64,000 nucleotides of DNA from Bradyrhizobium semiaridum (GTDB taxonomy: Bacteria; Pseudomonadota; Alphaproteobacteria; Rhizobiales; Xanthobacteraceae). The DNA lies in the NCBI RefSeq assembly GCF_020329505.1, contig NZ_JAGKJJ010000002.1, positions 372,001 through 436,000 of the forward strand, written 5' to 3'. Positions 1-8,996 of this stretch are shown piece after piece. Each line of letters begins with the position of its first letter. The first letter of the stretch is position 1. A program made the translations under genes and the position numbers. The notes under the pieces are model-generated. The model was not told the DNA's origin and ran no database searches. It was given only the letters and a program-made list of their open reading frames with translations.

Positions 1-1
1 C

Positions 2-619
2 ACCACCAATGGCTGCGTGCTGCTGGAGAACCGCGAGGTCAATTCACCGGGGCCGGATCGCGCCGTCGTGTTCCAGAACCACAGCCTGCTGCCGTGGCTG
101 ACCGTCTACGAGAACGTCAAGCTCGGCGTCGACAAGGTGTTCGCCAAGACCAAGACCCGGGCCGAGCGCGACGCCTGGGTGATGCACAATCTCAGCCTGG
201 TGCAGATGGCGCATGCCAGGGACAAGCGCCCGAGCGAGATTTCCGGCGGGATGAAGCAGCGCGTCGGCATCGCGCGGGCGCTGGCGATGGAGCCGAAGGT
301 GCTGCTCCTCGACGAGCCATTCGGCGCGCTCGATGCGCTGACCCGGGCGCATCTGCAGGATTCGGTGATGGCGCTGCATCAGAAGCTCGGCAACACCATC
401 CTGATGATCACCCACGACGTCGACGAGGCCGTGCTGCTGTCGGACCGCATCGTGATGATGACCAACGGCCCGAGCGCGCGGATCGGCGAGGTGCTCGAGG
501 TGCCGCTGGCACGCCCGCGCAAACGGCTCGAACTCGCGACCAACCCGGCCTATCTGAAATGCCGGCAGCGCGTGCTCGAATTCCTCTACGAGCGCCACAG
601 CTTTGTCGAGGCGGCGTAG
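2..619 (+). CDS. Nitrate/sulfonate-type ABC transporter ATPase, 3' part
   Basis: This is the C-terminal 205 residues of an ABC ATPase. The reading frame is open to the left edge, so the start and the Walker A loop lie outside the window. The Q-loop (VVFQNHSLLPW), signature ISGGMKQR, Walker B VLLLDEPFGALD and H-loop ITHDVDEA are all intact. The run TNGPSARIGEVLEVPL is typical of the NrtD/SsuB/TauB group, which powers nitrate, sulfonate or taurine uptake at the inner membrane. NrtD is the best fit because the sequence around the Q-loop resembles nitrate ATPases and the next locus is also about nitrogen. The substrate is inferred, since the binding protein and permease are not visible. Confidence 0.85.
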   Translation, partial: TTNGCVLLENREVNSPGPDRAVVFQNHSLLPWLTVYENVKLGVDKVFAKTKTRAERDAWVMHNLSLVQMAHARDKRPSEISGGMKQRVGIARALAMEPKVLLLDEPFGALDALTRAHLQDSVMALHQKLGNTILMITHDVDEAVLLSDRIVMMTNGPSARIGEVLEVPLARPRKRLELATNPAYLKCRQRVLEFLYERHSFVEAA

Positions 620-777
620 CTCCGCCGCCGCAGGGCCGCGTGCACGGAGGCGTACGGGATCGCCTGGTCCATGTGCGCAATTGCGCACAAGCCCGGCGAT
701 GACGGCGCTGGGTGACAAAGCTTCAAAGCCCTCTCAGGGTCATGGTGATGGACATTCTGGCGAGCGGCCTCCTCACG

Positions 778-900
778 CGTCGTCCTGGCGAAAGCCAGGA
801 CCCATAGCCACCGAACTTGATTGGGAGCGGGATCGAGGCTCCAGCGTCGTGCAACAACGAGCGGCTGGGGGAATGGGTCCTGGCTTTCGCCAGGACGACG
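778..900. repeat. Paired inverted repeat, family A
   Basis: Two inverted copies of a REP-like unit flank a unique centre. The left arm has the core CCTGGCGAAAGCCAGGACCC and the right arm has GGGTCCTGGCTTTCGCCAGG. Each arm is itself a hairpin. The same family recurs at 12.34, 22.91 and 23.07 kb. It fills most of the 338-bp gap between the ABC ATPase end and the response regulator stop. I see no gene or tRNA in the rest of that gap. Confidence 0.85.
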
Positions 901-957
901 CTGAGTCTGCTCGTCATGCATTCAGATTCTCGCAGCATGACCGGGAGGGATCAGCGT

Positions 958-1884
958 TCACCCCCTCCTGTTCCTCGCATTGACCGCAATGGCCGCGGCG
1001 GCGGTGCGGTTTTCGACGCCGAGCTTGGAATAGATCTGCTCCAGATGCTTGTCGACGGTGCGCGGGCTGAGGCCGAGGATCTGCGCGATGTCGCGGTTGG
1101 TCTTGCCCTTGGCGAGCCAGGACAGCACCTCGCCCTCACGCGTGGTCAGGCCGAGCTCGCTGGAGAATTCGGCGGGCAGGTCGCCGGAAGTGTCCTTGGC
1201 GAGACGCAGCAGGAATTCGTTGGGGCCGAGCTTGCCCATATATTGCAGGCGAAGCTGATCGTTGCCTGGAAACGATGCCATGGTCGCGGTCTTGGCGCCG
1301 GACTTGCCCTTTTGCGCCTGGTCGAGCCATTGCGGCATCGGATCGGGCAGCACGAAATCCTCGCCGTCGCCCGCCAGCGTGTCGGACAACAGCCGCTGCG
1401 CCTGCGGCGTCGCCCAGAGCAGCTTGCCGGCGCTGTTGACCGCGAGCAGATAGCGGCCGGAGACGTCGAGTGCGGCGCGGGCGCTCTGGGTCATCCGCGC
1501 ATTGGCGAGGTGGACGCGGATGCGCGCCAGCATCTCCTCGACCACGATCGGCTTGGTCACGTAGTCGACGCCGCCGGCCTCCAGCCCGCGCACGATGTGC
1601 TCGGTCTCGGCGAGTCCGGTCATGAAGATGATCGGCACGCCGTCGAGCCCGGCATCGCGCTTCATCCGCCGGCAGGTCTCGAACCCGTCGATGCCGGGCA
1701 TCACGGCGTCGAGCAGCACGATGTCGGGCGTGATCTGCTCGGCGATCCGCATCGCGGAGGCGCCGTCGAGCGCCACCATCACGGTCATGCCGGCGCCGTC
1801 GAGTGCGTCGGTGAGCAGGCGCAGCGTTTCGGGCGAGTCGTCGACGACGAGGGCGACGTCGCGCTTCTTGGGGTCAATGGTCAT
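958..1884 (-). CDS. LuxR-type response regulator
   Basis: The 308-residue protein has an N-terminal receiver domain (about 9-125) and a C-terminal LuxR/FixJ helix-turn-helix (about 240-302, LTTREGEVLSWLAKGKTNRDI). Receiver residues are complete: the acidic pair D15/D16, phospho-acceptor D59 in VLLDAVMPG, T89 and K111. The middle segment (125-235) resembles no family I can name. Its ATG overlaps the end of the upstream hybrid kinase gene by 11 bp, so the two are co-transcribed and very likely partners. The expected role is transcriptional control of nitrogen genes nearby, perhaps the divergent urt-fmd operon. That target is inferred from position only. Confidence 0.9.
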   Translation of the reverse strand: MTIDPKKRDVALVVDDSPETLRLLTDALDGAGMTVMVALDGASAMRIAEQITPDIVLLDAVMPGIDGFETCRRMKRDAGLDGVPIIFMTGLAETEHIVRGLEAGGVDYVTKPIVVEEMLARIRVHLANARMTQSARAALDVSGRYLLAVNSAGKLLWATPQAQRLLSDTLAGDGEDFVLPDPMPQWLDQAQKGKSGAKTATMASFPGNDQLRLQYMGKLGPNEFLLRLAKDTSGDLPAEFSSELGLTTREGEVLSWLAKGKTNRDIAQILGLSPRTVDKHLEQIYSKLGVENRTAAAAIAVNARNRRG

Positions 1885-4800
1885 AGCTGTGCAATATCTT
1901 TAACGTCGCCATGTACTGGTCGAGATCGAAACGGTCGACCAGCGTGCGCATCTGGGCGACGAAACCGGCGTGTTCGGGAGATTCGTTGCCGATCTCGTCG
2001 AGCTTGAGCTGGATCGCCCTGATATAGCCGAGCTGGCCGAGGCCGATCAGCTCCTCGACATATTTGACGGGCGGCCGCGCGCCGCTGTCCGGCTTCCATT
2101 GCGGAGCGGGGGCCTGCTCGGCCTCGTATTGCCACTCGATCTTCAAGAGCTGGCGGATGGTTTCGAGCAGCCGTGGAATGTCGATCGGCTTCATCAGATA
2201 GCCGTCGTGGAACGGCTGCGCCAGCGGTGCGCCATGCGCCTCCAGCGCGCTGGCCGAGATCATCAGGATGCGGGCCTGATGGTGGCCTGCCGAACGCAGG
2301 GCTTCGGCGACCGTCCAGCCGTCCATGCCAGCCATCGAGATGTCGAGCAGGAACAGGTCGGGCCGGCAATGCTGCGCCAGCGCAAGGCAGCCGGGGCCGT
2401 CAGGTGCGCTGAGCAGGATGAAGCCGAGCGGCGCCAGCACCTCGCGCAGGAGGTCGCGATGGGTGGGGTCGTCGTCGGTGATCAGGATGGTCTTGCGCGG
2501 GCCGAGGTAGCCGTAGACGGGAGCATCGACCGGCGCCTCGCGCCGCGGATTGGTGACCTCGGAGAGCAGCAGCTTGACGCGGAACGTAGCTCCGGCGCCG
2601 ACCGTGCTGCTCACCTTGATATCGCCGCCCATCACGCCGGCCAGCAGGCGGCTGATGGTGAGACCGAGGCCGGTGCCGGTCTGCGGCTGGGCGATGCCGA
2701 GCGCGCCGCGCTCGAACGGCGCGAAGATGCGCTCGAGATCGTCGGCCTGGATGCCGGGGCCGGTATCGATCACCTCGAACTCGGCGACCGGGCTGCGGTA
2801 ATGCACCACAAACTGCACGTGGCCGGTCTGCGTGAACTTGATCGCATTGGAGAGCAGGTTGATCAGGATCTGCCGCAACCGCTTTTCGTCGGCATAGACG
2901 ACCAGCGGCAGCACGCTCGGCCGCTTGAAGATGAACTCGATGCCTTTCGCGGCCGCCTGAAGGCGGAACATGCCGACGAGCTGGTCGAGAAAGTCGGTCA
3001 GGCGCACCTCGTCCCGCGAAAGGTGGAGGCGGCCCGCCTCGATCTTGGAAATATCCAGGATGCCGTCGATCAGGCCCGACAAATGGTCGGCGCTGCGGCG
3101 GACCACGCGCACCTGGTCGCGTGGCCGGGTCTGCAGGCTGTTGTCCTGCTCCAGCAGTTGCGCGTAGCCGGAGATCGCGTTCAGCGGCGAGCGCAGCTCG
3201 TGGCTGAGGCCGACGACGTAGCGGCTCTTGGCGAGGTTGGCCGATTCCGCCACCTCCTTGGCGCGCTGCAACTCGGCATCGGTGCGCTTGTGGGCGTCGA
3301 TCTCCTGGATCAGCAGCGCGGTCTGCCGCCGCGTCTCGTCCTCCGCCGCGCGCCGGCTCTGCTGCGCCAGCACGAACAGCCAGGCGACAACGCCGATGAT
3401 CAGGATCAGCGCGAAGAACACCTTCCACAGCACGTCGGCCAGCAGTTCGTCGGCATGCACGGCCGCCGAGGTCTGCAGGTAGATCAGCCCGAGCACCAGT
3501 CCGACCAGACCGGCGGATGCCGCGAACACGCCGAGATAATGGCCGAGCTGCGAATTGATGCGGACGTAGATCGGCTGCGGCAGCACCTTGCCCAGTGCTT
3601 CCGACATCTGCGCCCCGATCCGCCCATGCGGCTTGCAGAGGTCGTGGCAGCGCGCATCGAGCGAGCAGCACAGCGAGCAGATCGGTCCGGCATAGGCCGG
3701 GCAAGCCGCCATGTCCTCGGGCTCGAAAGAATGCTCGCAGATACAGCACTGGATCTGGTCGATGTTCTGCCAGCTCCGCTTCGGCTTGCGCGCGATGTAG
3801 TATTTGCCGTCGGTCGCCCAGGCGATCAGCGGCGCGGCCACGAAGGCGACGGCCAGCGCGACGAAGGCGGACAGCGCCTTCGCGGTCGGGCCGAACAGGC
3901 CGTAGAACGCGCTGATCGACACCACGGTCGCGATCGTCATCGCGCCGACGCCGACCGGATTGATGTCGCAGAGATGCGCGCGCTTGAACTCGATGTGCTG
4001 CGGGCGCAGGCCGAGCGGCTTGTTGATGACGAGGTCGGCGACCAGCGCGCCGACCCAGGCGATCGCGACGTTGGAATAGAGCGCGAGCGTCTGCTCCAGC
4101 GCCTTGTAGACGCCGATCTCCATCAGCAGCAGCGCGACGACGACATTGAACACCAGCCACACCACGCGGCCGGGATGCGAGTGGGTGAGGCGGGAGAAGA
4201 AGTTCGACCACGCGATCGAGCCCGCATAGGCGTTGGTGACGTTGATCTTGACCTGCGACAGGATCACGAAGCTGCCGGTCAGCGCCAGCGCCAGATCCGG
4301 CTGCGACAGCACGTATCGAAACGCTTCCAGATACATGTTGGCGGGCTCGGCGGCGTGGTCGGCCGGCACGCCGTGGCTGAGCGCGAAGAAGGCGAGGAAC
4401 GAGCCGGCCAGCAGTTTCAGCGCGCCGAGCACGATCCAGCCGGGACCGGCGCCGAGCAGCGCGATCCACCACGCCTTGCGCGAGGTGCGGCGGTCGCGCG
4501 GCAGGAAGCGCAGGAAGTCGACCTGCTCGCCGATCTGCGCCACCAGCGCAAACACCACCGACGCCGCAGTGCCGAACAGCAGCAGGTCGAGATGTCCGGC
4601 GGGGTCGCCATGATCGCCGGCGAATTTGCGCCACTCCGTGAACGAGTGCGGATTGGCCCAGGCGATCGCCGCGAACGGCATGATGTGCAGGATGATCCAG
4701 AGCGGCTGGGTCCAGAGCTGGAAGCGGCTGATCAGCGTGATGCCGTAGATCACCAGCGGAATGATCACGACCGCGCTGATCAGATAGCCGATCGGCCGCG

Positions 4801-5362
4801 GGATGCCGAAGCACATGTCGAGCGCGCTGGCGAGGATCACCGCCTCGATCGCGAAGAAGATGAAGGTGAAGGAGGCATAGATCAGCGAGGTGATGGTGGA
4901 GCCGATATAGCCGAAGCCGGCACCTCTGGTCAGCAGGTCGATGTCGATGCCGCATTTGGCGGCGTGATAGGCGATCGGCAGCCCGCACAGGAAGATGATG
5001 ACGCTGACGACGAGGATTGCCGCGGTCGCGTTCATCGCGCCGTAATTCAGCGTGATGGTGCCGCCGATCGCCTCCAGTGCCAGGAACGAGATCGCGCCGA
5101 GGGCGGTGTTGGCGACGCGGGCGGCGGACCAGCGTCTTGCGCTCTTGGCCGTGAAGCGCAGCGCATAGTCCTCCAGCGTCTGGTTGGCGACCCATTGATT
5201 GTACTGGCGCCTGACGCGGTCGATCCGCTGCCGCCCTGCCACTCGTTGCCACTCCTGGTCCGCGCTGCCTGATGCCGTCGCGGGCAAATCCCGTACCAAA
5301 AAACCTACGTCGCTATTTTGCGGTGCAGTATACGCGATCTCACGTATCAGTGCGCTGCACAA
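1874..5362 (-). CDS. NCS1 permease-fused hybrid sensor histidine kinase
   Basis: A 1162-residue membrane sensor. Residues about 45-525 form a multi-helix domain resembling NCS1 nucleobase/allantoin/hydantoin permeases (RRQYNQWVANQTLEDYALRF lead-in). Residues 539-576 hold a cysteine-rich cluster (C539, C540, C543, C554, C562, C565, C566, C572, C576). Two more membrane segments (about 610-628 and 645-665) precede a HisKA domain with H721 in SHELRSP, an HATPase_c domain (N box 835-844, DTGPG at 866, GTGLGL at 896) and a receiver with D1007 and K1058. It is translationally coupled to the LuxR regulator and divergent from urtA. It probably works as a transceptor for a urea-, amide- or purine-type compound. 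The listed start is TTG. A later GTG or ATG cannot be excluded, because the first 40 residues look unconserved. Confidence 0.9.
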   Translation of the reverse strand: MCSALIREIAYTAPQNSDVGFLVRDLPATASGSADQEWQRVAGRQRIDRVRRQYNQWVANQTLEDYALRFTAKSARRWSAARVANTALGAISFLALEAIGGTITLNYGAMNATAAILVVSVIIFLCGLPIAYHAAKCGIDIDLLTRGAGFGYIGSTITSLIYASFTFIFFAIEAVILASALDMCFGIPRPIGYLISAVVIIPLVIYGITLISRFQLWTQPLWIILHIMPFAAIAWANPHSFTEWRKFAGDHGDPAGHLDLLLFGTAASVVFALVAQIGEQVDFLRFLPRDRRTSRKAWWIALLGAGPGWIVLGALKLLAGSFLAFFALSHGVPADHAAEPANMYLEAFRYVLSQPDLALALTGSFVILSQVKINVTNAYAGSIAWSNFFSRLTHSHPGRVVWLVFNVVVALLLMEIGVYKALEQTLALYSNVAIAWVGALVADLVINKPLGLRPQHIEFKRAHLCDINPVGVGAMTIATVVSISAFYGLFGPTAKALSAFVALAVAFVAAPLIAWATDGKYYIARKPKRSWQNIDQIQCCICEHSFEPEDMAACPAYAGPICSLCCSLDARCHDLCKPHGRIGAQMSEALGKVLPQPIYVRINSQLGHYLGVFAASAGLVGLVLGLIYLQTSAAVHADELLADVLWKVFFALILIIGVVAWLFVLAQQSRRAAEDETRRQTALLIQEIDAHKRTDAELQRAKEVAESANLAKSRYVVGLSHELRSPLNAISGYAQLLEQDNSLQTRPRDQVRVVRRSADHLSGLIDGILDISKIEAGRLHLSRDEVRLTDFLDQLVGMFRLQAAAKGIEFIFKRPSVLPLVVYADEKRLRQILINLLSNAIKFTQTGHVQFVVHYRSPVAEFEVIDTGPGIQADDLERIFAPFERGALGIAQPQTGTGLGLTISRLLAGVMGGDIKVSSTVGAGATFRVKLLLSEVTNPRREAPVDAPVYGYLGPRKTILITDDDPTHRDLLREVLAPLGFILLSAPDGPGCLALAQHCRPDLFLLDISMAGMDGWTVAEALRSAGHHQARILMISASALEAHGAPLAQPFHDGYLMKPIDIPRLLETIRQLLKIEWQYEAEQAPAPQWKPDSGARPPVKYVEELIGLGQLGYIRAIQLKLDEIGNESPEHAGFVAQMRTLVDRFDLDQYMATLKILHSYDH
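5323..5360. promoter_or_regulatory. Imperfect inverted repeat between kinase and urtA
   Basis: The divergent interval upstream of urtA holds an interrupted dyad: GTGCAG and TATACG on the left are mirrored by CGTAT and CTGCAC on the right. This is a plausible operator for the nearby LuxR regulator or another nitrogen regulator. It overlaps the beginning of the longest kinase reading frame, which hints that the true kinase start is further downstream. I saw no convincing sigma-54 promoter here. Confidence 0.25.
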
Positions 5363-5416
5363 AACTGAGCAATCCTCGCCTCATCCGTAAGCGTTCTCGA
5401 ACCAGATGGGGTGCTC

Positions 5417-6679
5417 ATGTCAGACGAAACCAGACCAGGCCTGAAGTCTCCGCTTCGCCGCAAGCTCTTGATGGGAATGGCCGCGCTGCCGGCCATCTCG
5501 ATGCTCCCGCGTCCCTCATTTGCCGACGTTCCTGCAACCTCCGCGGTCAACACGACGGGCCTTGCAGTCACCGATAGCGAAGTTACCGTCGGCATCCTGC
5601 ATTCCGTCACCGGCACCATGGCGATCTCCGAGACCGGCTCGGTGGAGGCCGAGAAGCTCGCGATCGAGCAGATCAATGCCGCCGGCGGCGTGCTCGGCCG
5701 CAAGATCAAGTTCATCCAGGAGGACGGCGCCAGCGACTGGCCGACCTTCGCCGAGAAGGCCAAGAAGCTGCTGGTCAACGACAAATGCGCCGCCGTGATG
5801 GGCTGCTGGACCTCGGCCTCGCGCAAGGCGGTGCTGCCGGTGTTCGAACAGTACAACGGCATGCTGTACTACCCGACCTTCTACGAAGGCCTCGAGCAGT
5901 CCAAGAACGTCATTTACACCGGCCAGGAGGCGACCCAGCAGATCATCGCCGGCCTCGACTGGGTCAACAAGACCAAGGGCGCCAAGAGCTTCTACCTGCT
6001 CGGCTCCGACTACATCTGGCCGCGCACCTCGAACAAGATCGCGCGCAAGCACATCGAGAACCATCTGCAGGGCTGCAAGGTGGTCGGCGAGGAATACTTC
6101 CCGCTCGGCTCGACCCAGTTCAACTCGGTCATCAACAAGATCAAGCTGACCAAGCCGGACGTGATCTACGCCATCATCGTCGGCGGCTCCAATGTCGCCT
6201 TCTACAAGCAGCTCAAGGCGGCCGGCATCGATCTGTCGAAGCAGACGCTGCTGACGATCTCGGTGACCGAGGACGAGATCGACGGCATCGGCGGCGAGAA
6301 CATCGCCGGCGCCTACGCCTGCATGAAGTACTTCCAGTCGCTCGACAATGCCAACAACAAGGCCTTCGTGCCGGCCTTCAAGAAGATGTGGGGCGAGAAG
6401 ACCGTGATCGGCGACGTCACGCAGGCCGCCTATCTCGGCCCGTGGCTGTGGAAGCTGACGGTGGAGAAGGCGCAGAGCTTCGACATCGACAAGGTCGCGG
6501 CGGCCTCGCCCGGCGTCGAGTTCAAGGGCGCGCCGGAAGGCTATGTGCGGATCCACGAGAACCATCACCTCTGGTCGAAGACCCGCGTCGGCCGCGCCAA
6601 AGCCGACGGCCAGTACGAGCTGATCTACGAGACCGCCGATCTCGTCGAGCCGGATCCGTTCCCCAAGGGCTACCAGTGA
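5417..6679 (+). CDS. urtA: Urea ABC transporter substrate-binding protein UrtA
   Basis: A 420-residue periplasmic binding protein of the Leu/Ile/Val type (Peripla_BP_5). The N-terminus carries a Tat-like signal (SPLRRKLLMGMAALPAIS) with probable cleavage after SFA. The mature part starts VTVGILHSVTGTMAISE, characteristic of UrtA/FmdD proteins that bind urea or short amides. The ATG at 5417 is preferred over the in-frame GTG at 5411. It opens a run urtA-B-C-D-E-fmdA-fmdB on one strand. Because formamidase follows, the ligand may be formamide or another short amide as well as urea. Confidence 0.93.
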   Translation: MSDETRPGLKSPLRRKLLMGMAALPAISMLPRPSFADVPATSAVNTTGLAVTDSEVTVGILHSVTGTMAISETGSVEAEKLAIEQINAAGGVLGRKIKFIQEDGASDWPTFAEKAKKLLVNDKCAAVMGCWTSASRKAVLPVFEQYNGMLYYPTFYEGLEQSKNVIYTGQEATQQIIAGLDWVNKTKGAKSFYLLGSDYIWPRTSNKIARKHIENHLQGCKVVGEEYFPLGSTQFNSVINKIKLTKPDVIYAIIVGGSNVAFYKQLKAAGIDLSKQTLLTISVTEDEIDGIGGENIAGAYACMKYFQSLDNANNKAFVPAFKKMWGEKTVIGDVTQAAYLGPWLWKLTVEKAQSFDIDKVAAASPGVEFKGAPEGYVRIHENHHLWSKTRVGRAKADGQYELIYETADLVEPDPFPKGYQ

Positions 6680-6704
6680 CGCTTCTGCAGAAGACCTGCG
6701 CCCC

Positions 6705-6825
6705 CCCTCCCGCTCGCGGGGGAGGGTCGGGGTGGGGGTCTCTCAACGGGTTGCGCTCTTTGTGGGGTGAGAGCCCCACGCGCACCGCATCTGACGATGC
6801 GACCTCCCCCGCAAGCCGAAGAGGT
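6705..6825. repeat. Family C hairpin repeat between urtA and urtB
   Basis: The 225-bp urtA-urtB gap holds a strong hairpin (CCCTCCCGCTCGCGGGGGAGGG) followed by a short dyad GCATCTGACGATGC and a CTCCCCCGC unit. These are the outer arms and central dyad of the repeat family seen at 9.8, 18.7, 19.8 and 22.1 kb. Inside an operon such hairpins may stabilise the upstream urtA message or reduce read-through, giving more binding protein than permease. Confidence 0.7.
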
Positions 6826-6904
6826 GCAGCGAGGCACTGTGCCACGCGATCAATTCTCCATGTCGCGAGCGGTTCGCGACGTGCGCTGGTCACGGAGGAC
6901 ATCA

Positions 6905-7831
6905 ATGTTCGGCGACTATTCGTTCAGTGATCTCGGCGCCATCCTTGCGATGCAGGGGTTTGCCGGGCTCATCCTGTTCTCCGTCTACGTGCTGATGGCG
7001 CTCGGGCTTGCCATCATCTTCGGCCAGATGGGCGTCATCAACATGGCTCACGGCGAGTTCATGATCCTCGGGGCCTACGTCACCTGGATGACGTCGAACA
7101 CCGTGCAGCACATCGCGCCCTGGCTGTTCCCCGGCTACTTCTTCATCGCGATGATCCTGGCCTTCATCGCTTCCGGCGCGCTCGGCATGCTGGTCGAATG
7201 GGCGCTGATACGTCATCTCTACAAGCGTCCGCTCGATACGCTGCTGGCGACCTGGGGCCTCAGCCTGATCCTGCAGCAGGCCTATCGCTCGATCTTCGGC
7301 GCCCGCGAGGTCGGCGTCGAGCTGCCGGAATGGATGATGGGCTCCTGGCAGGCGACCGACTCGATTCAGATCCCGATCAACGGCATGTTCGTGATGGCGC
7401 TGACCATCCTGATCACGATCGCGGTCGCCTACGTGCTGTTCTGGTCGAGCTGGGGTAAGCAGGTGCGCGCCGTGGTGCAGAACCGCGTGATGGCCGGCGC
7501 CGTCGGCATCAACACCGAGAAGGTCGACCGCTATACGTTCGCGCTCGGCTGCGGCATCGCAGGGATCGCTGGCTCGGCCTTCACCATGATCGGCTCGACC
7601 GGGCCGACCGCCGGCCAGCTCTACATCGTCGACACCTTCCTGGTCGTCGTGTTCGGCGGCGCCGCCTCGTTGTTCGGCACCATCGCCTCCGCCTTCTCGA
7701 TCTCGCAGACCCAGTCGACGCTGGAGTTCTTCCTGTCGGGCTCGATGGCCAAGGTGATCACGCTCTTGACCATCGTCGCGATCCTGATGGTGCGTCCTCA
7801 GGGGCTCTTCGCGCTCAAGGTCCGCAAGTAA
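6905..7831 (+). CDS. urtB: Urea ABC transporter permease UrtB
   Basis: A 308-residue LivH-type inner-membrane permease. The segment GLAIIFGQMGVINMAHGEFMILGAY is the hallmark of UrtB/LivH proteins, followed by about eight hydrophobic segments and the C-terminal VRPQGLFALKVRK. The ATG at 6905 sits behind a good ribosome site (GGAGGACATCA). The frame is open back to 6767, but that extension lies in repeat DNA and is not conserved-looking. It forms the membrane channel with UrtC. Confidence 0.94.
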   Translation: MFGDYSFSDLGAILAMQGFAGLILFSVYVLMALGLAIIFGQMGVINMAHGEFMILGAYVTWMTSNTVQHIAPWLFPGYFFIAMILAFIASGALGMLVEWALIRHLYKRPLDTLLATWGLSLILQQAYRSIFGAREVGVELPEWMMGSWQATDSIQIPINGMFVMALTILITIAVAYVLFWSSWGKQVRAVVQNRVMAGAVGINTEKVDRYTFALGCGIAGIAGSAFTMIGSTGPTAGQLYIVDTFLVVVFGGAASLFGTIASAFSISQTQSTLEFFLSGSMAKVITLLTIVAILMVRPQGLFALKVRK

Positions 7832-7848
7832 GAACAAGCAGGCTGGTC

Positions 7849-8985
7849 ATGATCATCAACTCGCGCTTTTTCAATCGCTCCGAACTCGTCGGCTTCCTTG
7901 CGCTCGCGCTGCTGTTGTTCCTCGTTCTGCCGCTGTCGCTGGACATCTTTCGCCTCAACCTGGTCGCCAAATATCTGACCTATGCCTTCGTCGGCATCGG
8001 CCTCGTGCTGTGCTGGGGCTACGGCGGCATTTTAAGCCTCGGGCAGGGCGTGTTCTTCGGCCTCGGCGGCTACTGCATGGCGATGTACCTCAAGCTCGAG
8101 GCATCGTCGGTCGCGAACACCAAGATCCAGTCGACGCCGGGCATTCCGGATTTCATGGACTGGAACCAGCTCACCTCGCTGCCCTTCTTCTGGAAGCCGT
8201 TCCACAGCTTTCCGGTGGCGCTGATCGCGATCATCGTGGTGCCGGCGATCTTCTCCTTCATCATCGGCGCGGCGATGTTCAAGCGCCGGGTCGGCGGCGT
8301 CTACTTTGCGATCATCACCCAGGCGATCGCCGCGATCATGACCATCCTGATCGTGGGCCAGCAGGGCTACACCGGCGGCATCAACGGGATCACCGACCTG
8401 CGCACGCTGCATGGCTGGGATATCCGCACCGATCACGCCAAATACATCCTCTATTTCGTCGAGGTGGTATTGTTGTTCGGCTGCATCGTCGCCGCGCAGT
8501 TCATCCGCCTGACAAAACTCGGGCGCATCCTGGTGGCGATGCGGGAGCAGGAGGATCGCGTGCGTTTCTCCGGTTACAGCGTCGCCAACTTCAAGATCTT
8601 CGCGTTCTGCGCCGCAGCGGTGTTCGCCGCGATCGGCGGCGCCATGTTCACGCTCGAGGTCGGCTTCATGTCGCCGTCCTTCGTCGGCATCGTGCCCTCG
8701 ATCGAGATGGTGATCTACACGGCGGTCGGCGGCCGGATGTCGATCTTCGGCGCGGTCTGGGGCGCGCTGCTGGTCAATTTCGCCAAGACGTCGCTCTCGG
8801 AATCGTTCCCGCAGCTCTGGTTGTTCGGCCTCGGCGCACTGTTCATCGCGGTGGTGCTGGCGTTCCCGAACGGGCTCTCCGGCATCTGGGCCGACCACGT
8901 GCAGCCGCGCATCGACCGCCTGCTGGCGTCACGCAAGCCGAAACCGGCGGCCGGCTATGTCGCCGATGGCGCGCCGGCCGAGTGA
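7849..8985 (+). CDS. urtC: Urea ABC transporter permease UrtC
   Basis: A 378-residue LivM-type permease, 17 bp after urtB. It shows the expected LCWGYGGILSLGQGVFFGLGGY segment, the cytoplasmic loop motif LGRILVAMREQEDRVRFSGY that contacts the ATPases, and about ten hydrophobic helices. The C-terminal tail (RIDRLLASRKPKPAAG) is basic and likely cytoplasmic. It pairs with UrtB as the second membrane subunit of the urea/amide importer. Confidence 0.94.
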   Translation: MIINSRFFNRSELVGFLALALLLFLVLPLSLDIFRLNLVAKYLTYAFVGIGLVLCWGYGGILSLGQGVFFGLGGYCMAMYLKLEASSVANTKIQSTPGIPDFMDWNQLTSLPFFWKPFHSFPVALIAIIVVPAIFSFIIGAAMFKRRVGGVYFAIITQAIAAIMTILIVGQQGYTGGINGITDLRTLHGWDIRTDHAKYILYFVEVVLLFGCIVAAQFIRLTKLGRILVAMREQEDRVRFSGYSVANFKIFAFCAAAVFAAIGGAMFTLEVGFMSPSFVGIVPSIEMVIYTAVGGRMSIFGAVWGALLVNFAKTSLSESFPQLWLFGLGALFIAVVLAFPNGLSGIWADHVQPRIDRLLASRKPKPAAGYVADGAPAE

Positions 8986-8996
8986 GGAGGGACATC

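Noticed and set aside
1970..5272. 1100-codon open frame antisense to the hybrid kinase
   Set aside because: Its product is rich in Asp, Arg, Gln and His in a pattern typical of antisense frames in GC-rich genes. The kinase on the other strand has full domain motifs.
5281..5416. Possible sigma-54 promoter for urtA
   Set aside because: No TGGCAC-N5-TTGC match was found in this interval.
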